A stretch of DNA of 64,000 nt from Holacanthus passer (Eukaryota; Chordata; Actinopteri; Pomacanthidae), in the NCBI GenBank assembly GCA_025331565.1, contig JAFREQ010000091.1:1784501-1848500 (forward strand), in the 5' to 3' direction. A program made the position numbers and the translations under genes. This document shows, piece by piece, positions 1-11,450 of the stretch (position 1 is the stretch's first letter; every line of letters starts with the position of its first letter). The notes beneath the pieces are model-generated. The model saw only the letters and a list, made by a program, of their open reading frames with translations. It did not search any database and was not told the origin of the DNA.

Positions 1-689
1 ATATGTAATGCAGTATGGATTTTAAGGACATAACAGATACAACTGTGACAGGCCCCAGTTAGTATCATTTCAAACTTAGTTCATTTATCCAGGCGCTGCT
101 GTCAGTGATATATTGAGTAATGCTGGCCAGCTTTAAAGCCCCTCCATTCCGTAAATGTGTTTTCTCATACAGCATCTTAGCTGCGTGGGTTGCAAGCCAA
201 ATGTAGGACTTTCCAAAGTACCAATGCCAGTTTTGCAGAAACTTGCAAGAACTGCAGAAATTTCATTTCAGTCAGACGCTTGTGTCGAGGAATTGAGTGT
301 TTTTAGCAAATGGTGATACAGATTTGGAGGAGAAGGCTCTGATTTTCGAGGGAGCTCTTAAAGAGTCAAGAGTCATCGCAAATGCACAAACTTTGGATCT
401 TAATAAACGGTAAGAACTTTGCAATAACATGAGGATATCAGTAATAGTTATAGTGAAAAGCATCATGTTATTAACATCATGCTATGCACCTGTATGAAAA
501 TGATTTGATCAGTAACAATCTAATATTGTAATATATAATAAAAGATCATTCATAGTGAACAAGTACTTTTATTTTTTAATACCTTGTGCTGATAATACCT
601 CTGTACTTTTACTTAAGAATCTGAATACTTCCACTACAGGTCAACTGCATCATAATGCATTAGCAGTGTGTTCAGTTCATATACATTTT
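1..689. other. Noncoding, no gene seen
   Basis: AT-rich sequence of ordinary complexity. The longest open frame is 64 codons, has no recognisable domain and no splice context that I could support. Nothing repeat-like was recognised. Confidence 0.6.
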
Positions 690-830
690 AGTTCTGTTTA
701 TTCATCCAGTACTACCAGGTGTAAATGAGCTTGTGTATTGGTACCATACCACCAATGATGGTACGAGTCAACACAGGGCATTAACCACTGCACCACACTG
801 AAGTCACGTGTCACTGACTGTTTAAATGCT
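690..830 (-). repeat. Possible tRNA-derived SINE
   Basis: Read on the minus strand, 795-785 gives TGGTGCAGTGG, which fits the RNA polymerase III A-box pattern. About 15-25 bases further on, 769-760 gives GACTCGTACC, which resembles a B box with one base missing. The spacing is tRNA-like, which suggests a tRNA-derived SINE head. I could not fold a full cloverleaf or match a named SINE family, and the downstream body and tail are not delimited. Confidence 0.35.
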
Positions 831-2045
831 TTCCTTGCTTTGTAGCTGTTTTTTTTGTGTCTACTATGTACAATGAGAAATATATTAATTTGTGTCACAT
901 TAATTGTCAGCTTTCTCATAATTGCATGGCCTTGTGTGGCTGAACTGCAAAGAGAATTCTGTATTTGGAGCTGGCGTATCATCAGTGGAAGACATCAATA
1001 AGTCATCCTTCATTGGCTAAGACTCTCATCTGACTCACAGCTATATATTAATTATGGTAATCTGTGTCTGTATGGAATATTGCTACTGTAAGAGGCATGC
1101 CAGTGCTTTGTGATCTGAGGGAGAAAATCCACCTTAAAACAGAATACACGCATGCCATTTCCCTGATCTCAGTCAATTAATATTAATGAACATATGCAAC
1201 CCTTAACCAAAGCTAGAAAATTCACAGAAACAAGTCTTTAATCTATGATAAGATGAAGAGGCCTATTTTTATGACTTTATAGACACGCTCTGCTACTAAT
1301 GAAAAAAGAAAAAGAAAAAAAGAAATTATGTTCCATCTGGCTCCTCTACAGTGGAAGACATTATATTCCACTTCATCCATGTAGAGTTTCTCACTGAGTC
1401 ATCTGCTGAATACCACTCGGTGGGTCTGTTTTATGTAGGAGGTATGAAGTGATCAATGGCTGAAAATAATGGATTTTGTGTTTACTAGTAAGACAAACAA
1501 GCAACAAAAGTTTTTAGTACAGCGAATATGACAGTTATTAAGAGAAACAGAAAAAAACAAGCAAAGCATCTCTTGGAACTGGAAATTTTTATCTAATGCA
1601 GTCTGCACTCTAGTTTTTTGGGTTTTTTTTAATATTAGTTATGATTAAAAACAGGACTTTACTGATTTAACACAGGTCAGATTACTTGTCACGAAGAGCA
1701 CTACTTAGTCTGTGAAAACACTTGTGTAATATCTGTGGTTACTGTCTATTGCAGCACCTCACCTCACCCATACTGTAGTAGTACAGTAGACAATCTACCG
1801 TGGCTCTGGAGGAGCTTTGTCTGACAAAATAATCCTGAAGATGTCATCAGGGGTTACCTCAGCTTGAAGGTGAGGCTATAGATACTGAATCAAAACTCTG
1901 TGTTAAAAACAGCAACAGCTTTATGGAAGTTTAACACAACATGCCTGTCTAAAAACTTCATTTAATTAACAAGTAAATGACTCGAGATGATTAGGCGGAG
2001 GGTTATCCAGAACAAGGGTACATATGTCAGTGTGTGAAGCTAAAA
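831..2045. other. Noncoding, no gene seen
   Basis: AT-rich sequence with an A-rich low-complexity patch at about 1299-1325. No coding region or recognisable element. Confidence 0.55.
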
Positions 2046-2058
2046 CTGGGTCCGATGC

Positions 2059-3399
2059 ATAGACTGTATAAAACATGGATGTAGTCTCCGTGATGTCACC
2101 CGTAGATTTCTGAAGAGCAAAAATGAAGCTAATCATAGTGTGCAGCCATCTGGGCAGTGGGAACGTCGCCTAACTCTGGTTAATCCAAATATGGACAAAG
2201 AGGTGGAGCGAGGGTGGAGCTGAATGAGACCTGTTTAATGAAACATGCTCACTGAGCTAGCCGGCTAACCCAGTGGTACCGGCCGGCTTCGGCACCGGTT
2301 ATGGTACTTTAATAAGCCGGTGTAACGTTATATGTGAACATTTTAGTCTCCAGCCGATCACAGTTTCATCAGATTAGAGTTCGTGGACCATCAAATTTTA
2401 TGTTACTGTTTAATAACCAACTCCAGTTTAACCAATAACAACATCTGGGTTAATGTTATTTCTGGAAACATTCAGAAATGAGACGTTAACATTTTGAAGT
2501 TACAAAAACTATATTGCATTTACACACAGTTCATTTTAAGATTACATAACATTAGTTAACAAACGTGGAGGGTCTTTATTTTCATACGATGCCTTTTATT
2601 CTATAGTACGCCTTAAATTATAACACTTGTTATTACGTTTTTATTTCAACAGGTTTAATAACTGAGGCTACCAGACGCTCCTGTTAGCATCGTTAGCTTA
2701 ACTCAACCGCCACCATCTCCCCCCAGAGAAACTCGTCCTGGACACCCGAGAGAAACACAGTCAACAAGGCAGCACAGTCAAACTCCAGCCAACAAGCAGC
2801 TCCACAAACACCAGAACAAACACATGGAGAAAACAGCGCAGACGTCCCGGACACAGACACCACACAGCCAGCGGCAGCTAGCTGGAGCCCGATGCTAATT
2901 CATTAGCTAGCTACTTACTAGTAAAGGAAAAAATGGGAGCGCCGACTTTTGATCAGTCTGTTAGTACAATTAACCGCTCAGCAAGCCAAGTTATTTATCC
3001 AGTATTTACAGGAAAAATATCCGAAAGGCAAAAACAGCACAAACACAGACGATGTTCAGTGACTGAATGAGCTCCGTGTTTGAAGCCGACAGCCAGCAGG
3101 CAGCTGTCAATCAAAGTGACATCGCTCTTCATTATACACAATTTCAGATTTTAAACGAGTGTGTTATAAAAAAATTCATCCCCCATACAGTTGTCATGAA
3201 GTAGAAAATAAGCTAAAGAGACTAAAGCCATTTTTTGTACCAGGCTGTAAACGTGTTTTATTCTGCCATAAAGTTGGACATTTTAACATGGGGTTCATAT
3301 GTAATTGACTCCCTTTTGGAGCCTGCCCCTAGTGTTTATTCAAGGAACTGCAGCTTTTTGCACTTCTGGGTTTTTTCAGTGCTAAAGGTTGCCGTTTGG
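2059..3399 (+). repeat. Dispersed teleost repeat, non-autonomous, class uncertain
   Basis: The left part (from about 2059, ATAGACTGTATAAAACATGG) and the right part (about 3215-3399, including the CCAGGCTGTAAACGTG-like stretch and a GGTTGCCG ending) match in my memory the two ends of a repeat seen many times in percomorph genomes. The interior is CpG-containing and has no long open frame. I see no terminal inverted repeat. The hexamer CTGGGT occurs at 2046-2051 and 3414-3419 and could be a target-site duplication, but six bases could match by chance. The class (DNA transposon derivative or other) is undetermined. Confidence 0.5.
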
Positions 3400-3758
3400 T
3401 CTGTTGCTCACAGCTGGGTGAGCCCTCGTTGTCACAGTTCTGCCTGTCTGTGTCCAGCCTTAGTTTTTGTTCATCCCCAGTCACAGCTCCTGCCAGCCAC
3501 AAGTTCTGCCATGTATCAGTCCTGTTCTGTCTTGGCTCAGCCTGTCTGTCTCTTTCTGTGTTCAGCCTCTGTCTCTCTGTTCTTAGTTCTGTCAGTTTTT
3601 CTAAATTCAGTCTTTCTGTCTCTGTTCAGTCTGTCAGTTTGTCATCTGCTCACCTGCCATAGTTTTCACCCCAGTACTTTTCCTCTCACCCCGCCTCTGC
3701 CTCACCTCACCTGTCAGCCACTCCCACCTCAACTAGTCACCTGTGTTCCCAGCTACAG

Positions 3759-3784
3759 CCAATCACCATCAGGACTCTATATAA
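3759..3784 (+). promoter_or_regulatory. Putative LTR promoter (CCAAT + TATA)
   Basis: CCAAT at 3759-3763 is followed by TATATAA at 3778-3784, with 19 bp between their start positions. This is a normal U3 promoter layout for a retroviral-type LTR read on the plus strand. The fourth LTR in the window has the same two boxes at the same spacing. Present-day activity is unknown. Confidence 0.55.
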
Positions 3785-3986
3785 GCCACTCCACTTCACT
3801 CAGCCTTTGCCAGACTGTTCTTGATGTTTCCCAAGACTCTCCAGCACTTTCTTCTCACTTTGATTTCTGTTGCCGTCTGCGTCTGTGTTGGATTACCTGT
3901 TCTTCACCACAGCCCTCTGTTCCTGTCCTGCTCCTGAGTACCTAGTTTTGTCTGCCTGTTCTATGTGGCTGTTGTCATTTCCCCTG

Positions 3987-5101
3987 AGGGCTGTACTATG
4001 AAGCAAGTTTAACCTACTCAGCTTTAACTTGGGGTTATCAAGGCAAATCAGGGTTGACAAACTCTGGTTGTCGGTGATTATAATCTGAGTCTGTGAGCGT
4101 CCGTGTAAAAGGGGTGTGTTCAGCAGCGCAGACACAGTTTCTGTTTGATGATTCGTGCGCTGTGATTTCACCGGAAGAAAGCACTTTGATAATGTCAGGA
4201 TATGAAGAGTTTAAAGAAACGTGAAGAAACAGAGTCAGGGAGGCTTGTTGACTGCAGACACAGTAAATTCATTAGTTCACTGTTCTTGTGTCTACTTGTC
4301 TTTTGGACTCTTATTTTATTTGTAATATGATTGAGATGTGAGAACATGTGACGCAGTCTAAATCTAAATAATCTGAATATGTGAAAGCAATCAGGATAAT
4401 TCAGTTCCAGCCTCCACATGGCTCCATCTGTGAAACTGAGCCGTTCCTCTGTGTTAATGAATGAAGATCTGCTCCTAAAGCTCCTCAGCTGTAGACCGAC
4501 CTGCATGAATGTAAAGCTGCTGTTAACAATAACTTCATTCTAACAGTCGTTTCAGCTGCAACAAGTCAGGAGGAAATATACAAATATTCTATCAAGGTGT
4601 GTTTTAATCATCCTGATCATTAACACTGAGGACAGATGTGTTGTGTAGCCTTATACACTGTGTGTCCAACAGTGAGGCTTTAGTCCGGCCTCTGGCTGCG
4701 GAGACGTCTGGACCCAGAAGCTGACAGAGACACTGAAATCCATATCTTTCATAGAGAACATCATCGGGGTGAGCTCCGGTCTCTAAACACTGTTGCCCTG
4801 TGGACTGAGACGCTCATGATCCACACGCCGATATCAACTGGCTCTTCCAAATGTCAAATCATTTTTCTTGACCAATTGTAGCGGATGGGCGGAGCTTACA
4901 CAGAGTAACCTTGAGTTAACCACGAACATAAACTGCTCCAAGCAGTTTAGAGACGCAGCGTAAATTGCCATGACAACACACCTCGAGTAAAATCCATCCA
5001 CCTTCGTAGTACGAGTTAATCAGGAAGTTACCCCCGACGTCACAATGTTACTCCTGAACTTACCCTGATAAGCCAGTTACCTCGCTTTGTAGTACAGCCC
5101 T
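3987..5101. mobile_element. Nested non-autonomous DNA transposon, 3-bp TSD, inside the LTR
   Basis: The left end AGGGCTGTACTA and the right end TAGTACAGCCCT are perfect inverted repeats for 12 bp, and similarity continues a little further (GAAGC/AAAGCGAG). CTG flanks both sides, at 3984-3986 and 5102-5104, giving a 3-bp target-site duplication. A 3-bp duplication fits PIF/Harbinger-like elements, though that superfamily usually prefers TWA targets, so the assignment is tentative. At about 1.1 kb with only short open frames it carries no transposase and would depend on one supplied in trans. It must be younger than the LTR it interrupts. Confidence 0.8.
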
Positions 5102-5281
5102 CTGGACAATCCCACTGTAAGAAACTTCTCCATGTCTATTTCCCTGTGTTCCCTGAGGCTCAGAGACTATCTTGTGTTGCCTGCTACGTTTTCGTGTATG
5201 CTAGAAAAAAAGTCATTGCCAACTATCTCAGCTCTTCTGTGTGTCGCTATTGGGTCCTACCACACCCCCCGTTACACTCGT

Positions 5282-8085
5282 GCATGGTTGAGATGACACT
5301 GAGGACCACTGCCTTTTTGGCAAACCACCTAAAAGATAATGGACAGTGATTGACAAGAACTATGATGTTCATGCTTTTGATCACTGGCTCTGTCTCCAGC
5401 TGTTTCAGCTAACTCCAGTCATATTCATGCAGGTGTTCAGTACAGCCATTACAACCTGACTACCTGCCATTTGCTCAACCTCCTCCTATAATATGTGCTT
5501 AATTTGTGGTATTGTTGGTAAAAAGGCTAAAAGCTCAAATGCATTGTGCATATATTAGTTTATAATAGGGTGATTAGTTCTTCCAGTAGAATCCTTGCTG
5601 CTGCTGTGATCCTGTGAGAGCTTCCTCAAAGAGTAAAATCTATCTGCATAGCCATTTGCTATAAATGGTCAATTACTAGATCTAAGTGTCTCTGACTAAA
5701 TTAAAAATCTATCTGACCCCAAACTAAACTAATCAGTGCTGTGTTGAATAACAATCTAATATACCCTGAGGCTTTCACAAAAGAAGGTCTGAACAGCACC
5801 TGAGTTGGCTGAGCATGAACACACCCCTGCCACACACCTTGTACTTGAAAGAGGAAAATTTAACAGCAGTTAGATCAAACTGCAAAGGTGTCCAATGTCC
5901 AGCCGACTGTGCCGAGTTCACGCTGGGGTTATTCACCTCGCCAGAAGTCCAATGTTCCCCAAATATAATAGTTTCTTTGGGGAGCTGCGCTATGTTTGAT
6001 TTAGTTGATGTGTGTTATCAGACAGGGCTCTTGAAAAAGTGATTCCCGAGTGCAAAGCAACTTCAAAGACAAAAAATATGAGGTTGCTCTACTTGTTAAA
6101 CTTTGTTTTTAGTGTGACTGACATGTTGTTTTTGCAAAAAAAAAGGAACTCATTCTGTTTTATTTACACCAAGAAGCTGCCTAACCTGTCCTCAGCTGGT
6201 TACCATTATTGAGCCACTGCCCCTTAATCAGGCAAGGGTTAAGTGCTGGAGCTGGAGAAATCCAGTCCCACACTGCACTGCATTTGATTTACTGGAGGTG
6301 CACTTGATTTATACTACCCTCATGTTTTATATTTCCCTCAAGTGGGAGTAGTACTTGCAAGAAAAGATAAATCAGATTTTGAACAGATCGCAGTAGGTTG
6401 AAAAGAATCCCGAGAGCAGATTCAAATTAACAAAGGATTAAATTATGTCTTTAAAAACAAACATTTTTAAAGAGGTGAAAACAATCAGTTAGATAAAATA
6501 ATCGGACTCATCACTGTGCAGTCTGTGTCATTTGAAGAGTTGTTTAATGTGACAGTATGCTTGTTCTTTGTCACTTTAAGGAAACTCTTGAGAGTCTATG
6601 AGAAGTGAAAAATGGGATTTTCAGCACTGAATAAAGGAGCAAATATCGCTCCCTCTATACCGACTGCTGTTTGATGACTGCTGTTTGATTTTCTGGAGCT
6701 GCAGTCTACATTTATCAGGTCCAACCCTCGAAACATTTCCCAACAGTGGAGACAATGTTTGAAAGATAAAAGGAAAAACCACCCTGGGACGGGTCAGGAA
6801 GTCCTGCAGGCGGCAAACTGATCCTCAAACAGGGCAAACGCTACAGTGCAAACGGCCGCTCCGTGAGCTGATGTGTTCCTGGGGACACCTGATTGTGTCA
6901 GGTTTACTGACGTTCTGTCAAGACTCTTAAACATCCAGTGAAAGCAGTCACTGCTTGCATTAACAAACATACTTGAAAATGTCTTTCACTCTAGTTCAGG
7001 TAAAACTTATTAAAGCAGGACAAATAGGTGTAATATACTGAAACAGTCACATTTTTAGAGCCATTTTGTCACCACTTTGCTTGGTATGAATTCATTTCCT
7101 GCATCCACTAAGGCTTATGCTGAACTGCTGCTATGATCTCCTACTATTTCGTGTGCAGAAGCAAAAAGTCAAACACGGAAAATACAAGGACAGGGATGGT
7201 TTAGGGGGATTGTACAAATATCTAAAGCACAAGTGAAAGATGACATCACAAGAGTTATAAAGGATGTCGGATCGGGTTTTATTGTTTTTGGCACACCTCG
7301 AAGTAAGAGTCAAAAAAGATAGAATCACTAACTTTTTGTGGAGCCCCGGGAAGGATGTGCTCCAATGTCTGTATGTTAAAGATTCTGCAAAGCATATCCA
7401 AGGATGACAATGCCGATTTTCCGGCTATAGTCAGCATACCATTCAAATTTATACAGCAGAGACCTGGATGTCAGTGCTTTTGACTGCAGTATGAACCACA
7501 ACTCAGTCCCATTAACCAAAGGCTGCAGAAGTGGCTAACTTGCGATGACAACCCTGTTTCCTAAATAAAAAATGTGTTTATGTGCTGCTAATTTGCTTTG
7601 CAAATATGTTTTGGAGGACATGTAATTGCTGGGTTACATTCAGACAATGTTATTCCGATTCAGGAGGACTGACATTTTACACTGATGTGTAAAGCACTTG
7701 GGTAAGATCTGGGGGGGAAAAGTAACTTTGGTTGTATCCTGGAAAGGTAAATGAATCTCTTTTAACTCTATGTTGACTTTTTTAAAGTATGATCTTTCCT
7801 TCAACTTAACTGTGTGTTTGAGTTGCCTAAACGTAACCATGAAAAATGTCTTCATGGTTTATTTGGCAGAAGTGAATAGGTAGGGAAACCACAGAAAATA
7901 TTGACAAAAAGTATTGACATTTGTGTTGGCAGGAGACAGTCTGCAGGCAGAATGTTGACTGTTGGTAGGAAATGGGATGGAAACAGCAGTCTTATCTGCC
8001 AGCAAATACAGTGATTATTACCACATTTTAAATTATTTTTCTAAATGGACTTATTTTAAAAAGAGCACTACTCTGTGCTGTAATT
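5282..8085. other. Noncoding, no gene seen
   Basis: Mixed AT-rich sequence. Open frames reach 75 codons without a recognisable domain. A short A run lies at about 6138-6147. No mobile element was recognised. Confidence 0.55.
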
Positions 8086-8140
8086 GTATAATTGTGAATT
8101 TCCCCACTGTGGGACGAATAAAGGTTTATCTTATCTTAAT
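8086..8140 (+). repeat. LINE 3' tail fragment
   Basis: The sequence TGAATTTCCCCACTGTGGG, then an AATAAAGG polyadenylation-like signal, then short TTATC repeats, is the 3' end of a teleost non-LTR retrotransposon (L2/Rex1-type). Similar tails lie at 11.4, 41.3, 50.2 and 63.0 kb. The body is 5'-truncated beyond recognition. Confidence 0.7.
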
Positions 8141-11100
8141 GTACAGCCCAGTATTACTAGAAACTATGTTCCCATTGGACGATTACATCTGTTGCCAACA
8201 TTCAGTGCAAATGGAGGAAGTAGTGCATCTTTTATGTAGTGAGGTAGAAAGTGAGGGTGTGGTTGTGCCGATGGATCATGTGTATGACTGGATTAACAAT
8301 CTTAAATTCACAGTTAACGCTCACTTTTTACTGACCATAAGCATGATCTTTTTCTAACCTTAACCAAATGTCGTAATTACCTAACTGTAGCCATATTTAA
8401 CCATAGTTTGCCACAATCACAGCCATTCCCTCCATGCTGTAGATGTCATGCACAGAGAAGGTAGAAATGATTGACAAATTGTTTGAAGTGGAGTTAAAAA
8501 AAAAAAAGAAAGCTAAATTTAACATGGGGTTATGTAAACCCATCCAGTACCAACCATCTGGTAATAGGGTTGTGATGTGCTACATGTGCAGGGAGATGTG
8601 GAGGATTTAGTGATGAACCACATCTTGTATTCTCTCGGACAACTTTATGATGGGATTTTATTCCTCTGACTACACCACCTTTGGGTCTTTGAGTCTTTCC
8701 GGTGCCAGCGCCCCAGGCTAACCTGCTCACGGATAATGGAGTCAGCAGCTTGTTCCTCGTGCTCTGGACTGACTTGTTGGTGATTCAGGGGTCATTATGG
8801 GGAAGTGAGAGCTTGACATTTACACAGAGACCAGAAGCTACTCTGTCTCCCCCCGAAACACTCGGCGGTTTGAACTTAATGCTCCCTTGTCTGTCTGCGT
8901 CTCTTTCTGTTTCCTCTCTTGCTTGCACCCCCCTGACACAATCATTTTTACATCTTTCTCTTCGTCTGGAAAGTGCTGTGCTTTGGACCATGGATGAGGA
9001 AAGCACACTGGGACTTATTTTTTAAAGCAGTGTTTTATAATTAAGGTCATTTCAAATTCAAATTCTTTGTGCATGTGTCTCTTCTTTCTGTCTGCCTTTG
9101 CTTTGTGGGCTTCCCTCAACCTTGCCCACCCTTCTATCTCGTGCGATGTTGTACACGTGGATCTACCCTCTTTCAACCTCTTTACATTTAAACCCACATC
9201 CACCCCTCACCCTGCCCCACCTTCCTGTCTCCCCCTTCATCTGTCTCTCAGCCGGCTGTCTCCTCTTTAACTTTCTCTCTTTCTGTCTCTTCTGTTCACG
9301 CACCGACCCAGTCCTCACCCTCCAGTCCAACCCACCCGCCTGTCTCTCTCCTCGCAATCCAGCGCACCTCCTTAGCCCAGCCCTCTCCCGGGGCCTAATT
9401 AATTTACTGAAATCTCAATCAGCCTTCCACTCCATTAACATAACCCCGTATCCTGTTTGATGCTCTCTGCTGGGGGGCATTAGGATGATTGCGTTCAGGA
9501 TCCGATCCGTCTCTTCTGCCGCGATGGCGTCGTCCCGTTCCTCTAATATAATGATATAATGATGGCATACACGCCCCTCGCTCAGGTCAGAACAAATTGA
9601 ATCTTAACGCCGAAGTTCTGAGGCTTCGGAGTTCAATCAGAGAGAACTGTGGGTGGGTAGTGAGTCTCTTGGGGAGGCAATGAACTCATCTGAAGTCAGG
9701 AGGGAGAGATAGCGAAGGGGAGATGGGGGAGAGAGATAAGGAGACAGAGGAAGAGGAAAAAATGGAAAGAGCAAGTGAGAGACAGACAGAACAAAATAGT
9801 GAGAGACGAGAAGACGATCAACAGAGAGACATATACAGACAAAGAGAAAGAGAGCATGAAATGCTTCCAGGACATGTGCTTCATGGTTTATTCATCCACC
9901 GAGGCATGTTCTCCCACATGCTTTCAACACATTCATATGATACAGCAGGGTGGGCTGAGGAGAAAGTCAGGACGAACGTAGGGAAAGAAAGTAGAAATGA
10001 AGACGGGAGAAGACAGAGGAGGTGAAGGAAAGGTAGAGGAAGGATAAGAGCTGATGTTCAGCAGTTATAACCTTTAAAATGCTCTTCATCTTAGTATACT
10101 GACTGAAGATGACTGAAGACTGAAGATGAAGAGGTCATGGAGCACGTCATACTTTAAATTACATTTTCCAAAACATCACAATACATGTCAGTCTAAACTG
10201 CAGGAATAATTGACGACTTACTGTGAAACACACACACCGTTTTACTTAATTTATGCATTAAACAAAGTTATTTAAAAAGGGTTGGATGTTAAGTTTAATA
10301 TATGGCTTTGCTTCTGAAAAAAAAAAAAAAAAAATGAAAGTATGTCACAGTTTGTGATACGACAGTAACTTCCTGCCAGGACTAGGAAGGACACAAGGGA
10401 TGCGGCATTAGTATAATTCACAGTGCTTCACATTCCAGCTGTAAACAAAGGTGCAGCATTGGCTTGTGTTCCTAATAAGAATCCACCCTCTCAACAAGCT
10501 CTTGGTCTGAGTCATTATGGTGAAAAACAAATGATATCAAATACATCCTTGATATATTTGAGGCAGTGTATGAGGATGAACAAATGCGTCACCCGTCAAA
10601 GTAAACTTTGCCGTCTGCTGAGCTTGTGTGCTGCCATCGCACATGATGCAATGTGAATGCGCTGTAGGAGGGGAGCAGCTTTCATTGGCTGAAAGGAGAC
10701 ATTCCCACGATGCCTGATGCCCGCTGGCTGTGGTGAAACTTTGGGGCAAAGGTGAAATTGCTGCAGGGTTTGAAATAACTGCTCTAAACTAACATGGTGT
10801 GAAGACACTATCAGCCAGCTGCACCTCCATCCCTCCAGGCCACATTCCAGTCCGACCCTCCAGCCATGACTGCTGCTACTCCCAGCGACCTGCACATTGA
10901 TCCAATTGGTCTTGAGTTTGGGCATGTGCAGTCGGGACAAGTCCTGACGAATGACAAGCTGCTGCCGAATTGTCCCCACAAATATATATATATTTTTTTA
11001 TGGATTGTAAATTATCTTTTAACTCCACCCAGTGTTTTTGATGAGTGCTATTAAGATGATGTATGAAAAAGCTGACTTGAGGATCTGGCAACAAAATAAT

Positions 11101-11371
11101 ATTTAAAAAAAAAAAAAAAGGGAAAAAAAGACATTTACTTGCTGACTCTGCAAGGTGCAACTGTCAAACAACTACTACTTTTTTGGTCTGTGTTTTAGTT
11201 GCAATCTTATTTTAGTTGTATATCTCTTTTTAATTAATTAATTTAGATTTTAATTAATTTAATTTATTTAAATGTATTTAATTTTTTATTTGCTTATTTC
11301 TACCCATGTGCTGCTGCAACTGACTGGGGAAAAATAGTTTGTTTAAAACACAAAAATCCTATTTTATACAT
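8141..11371. other. Noncoding, strand-asymmetric tracts, no gene seen
   Basis: About 8840-9370 is pyrimidine-rich on the plus strand, and about 9700-9870 is purine-rich. These biases explain the overlapping low-complexity open frames there. About 9380-9600 is more complex, with AATTAATT-containing and CpG-containing sequence, and could be conserved noncoding DNA. A runs lie at about 10317-10334 and 11103-11130, and an AATTAATT-rich patch at 11228-11290. Confidence 0.5.
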
Positions 11372-11450
11372 TAAGCTAAGATAAGATAAGATAAGATATT
11401 CCTTTATTCATCCCTCAGTGGGGAAATTCACTAAGACATAAAGTTATATC
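11372..11450 (-). repeat. LINE 3' tail fragment, reverse orientation
   Basis: Four AAGAT/GATAA units lead into TATTCCTTTATTCATCCC and TCAGTGGGGAAATTCAC. Read on the minus strand this is the GAATTTCCCC, AATAAAGG, (TTATC)n tail also seen at 8.1 and 41.3 kb. About 75 bp are recognisable and the rest of the LINE is absent. Confidence 0.75.

Larger units (their letters stand above)
3430..5276 (+). mobile_element. Solo LTR, Ty3/Gypsy-like, split by a nested DNA element
   Basis: The element starts TGTCACAG and ends GTTACA, the TG...CA form typical of LTRs. It is flanked by a perfect 5-bp direct repeat, CTCGT, at 3425-3429 and 5277-5281. Five-base duplications are usual for Ty3/Gypsy integrases. Inside are a CCAAT box and a TATA box in the plus orientation. 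Without the nested element at 3987-5101 and its extra 3-bp duplication, the LTR is about 729 bp. No gag, pol or second LTR lies next to it, so it is best read as a solo LTR left by recombination between two LTRs. The part from about 3660 to 3960 resembles the LTR-like sequence near 63.2-63.4 kb. Family assignment rests on general resemblance. Confidence 0.82.

Noticed and set aside
3235..3945. 236-codon frame, the longest in the window
   Set aside because: It crosses from a dispersed repeat into the solo LTR, across the LTR's left end and TSD. Ser/Leu/Cys-rich low-complexity composition and no domain.
4195..4506. 103-codon minus-strand frame as a transposase fragment
   Set aside because: It lies in the nested non-autonomous element, but no transposase motif was recognised.
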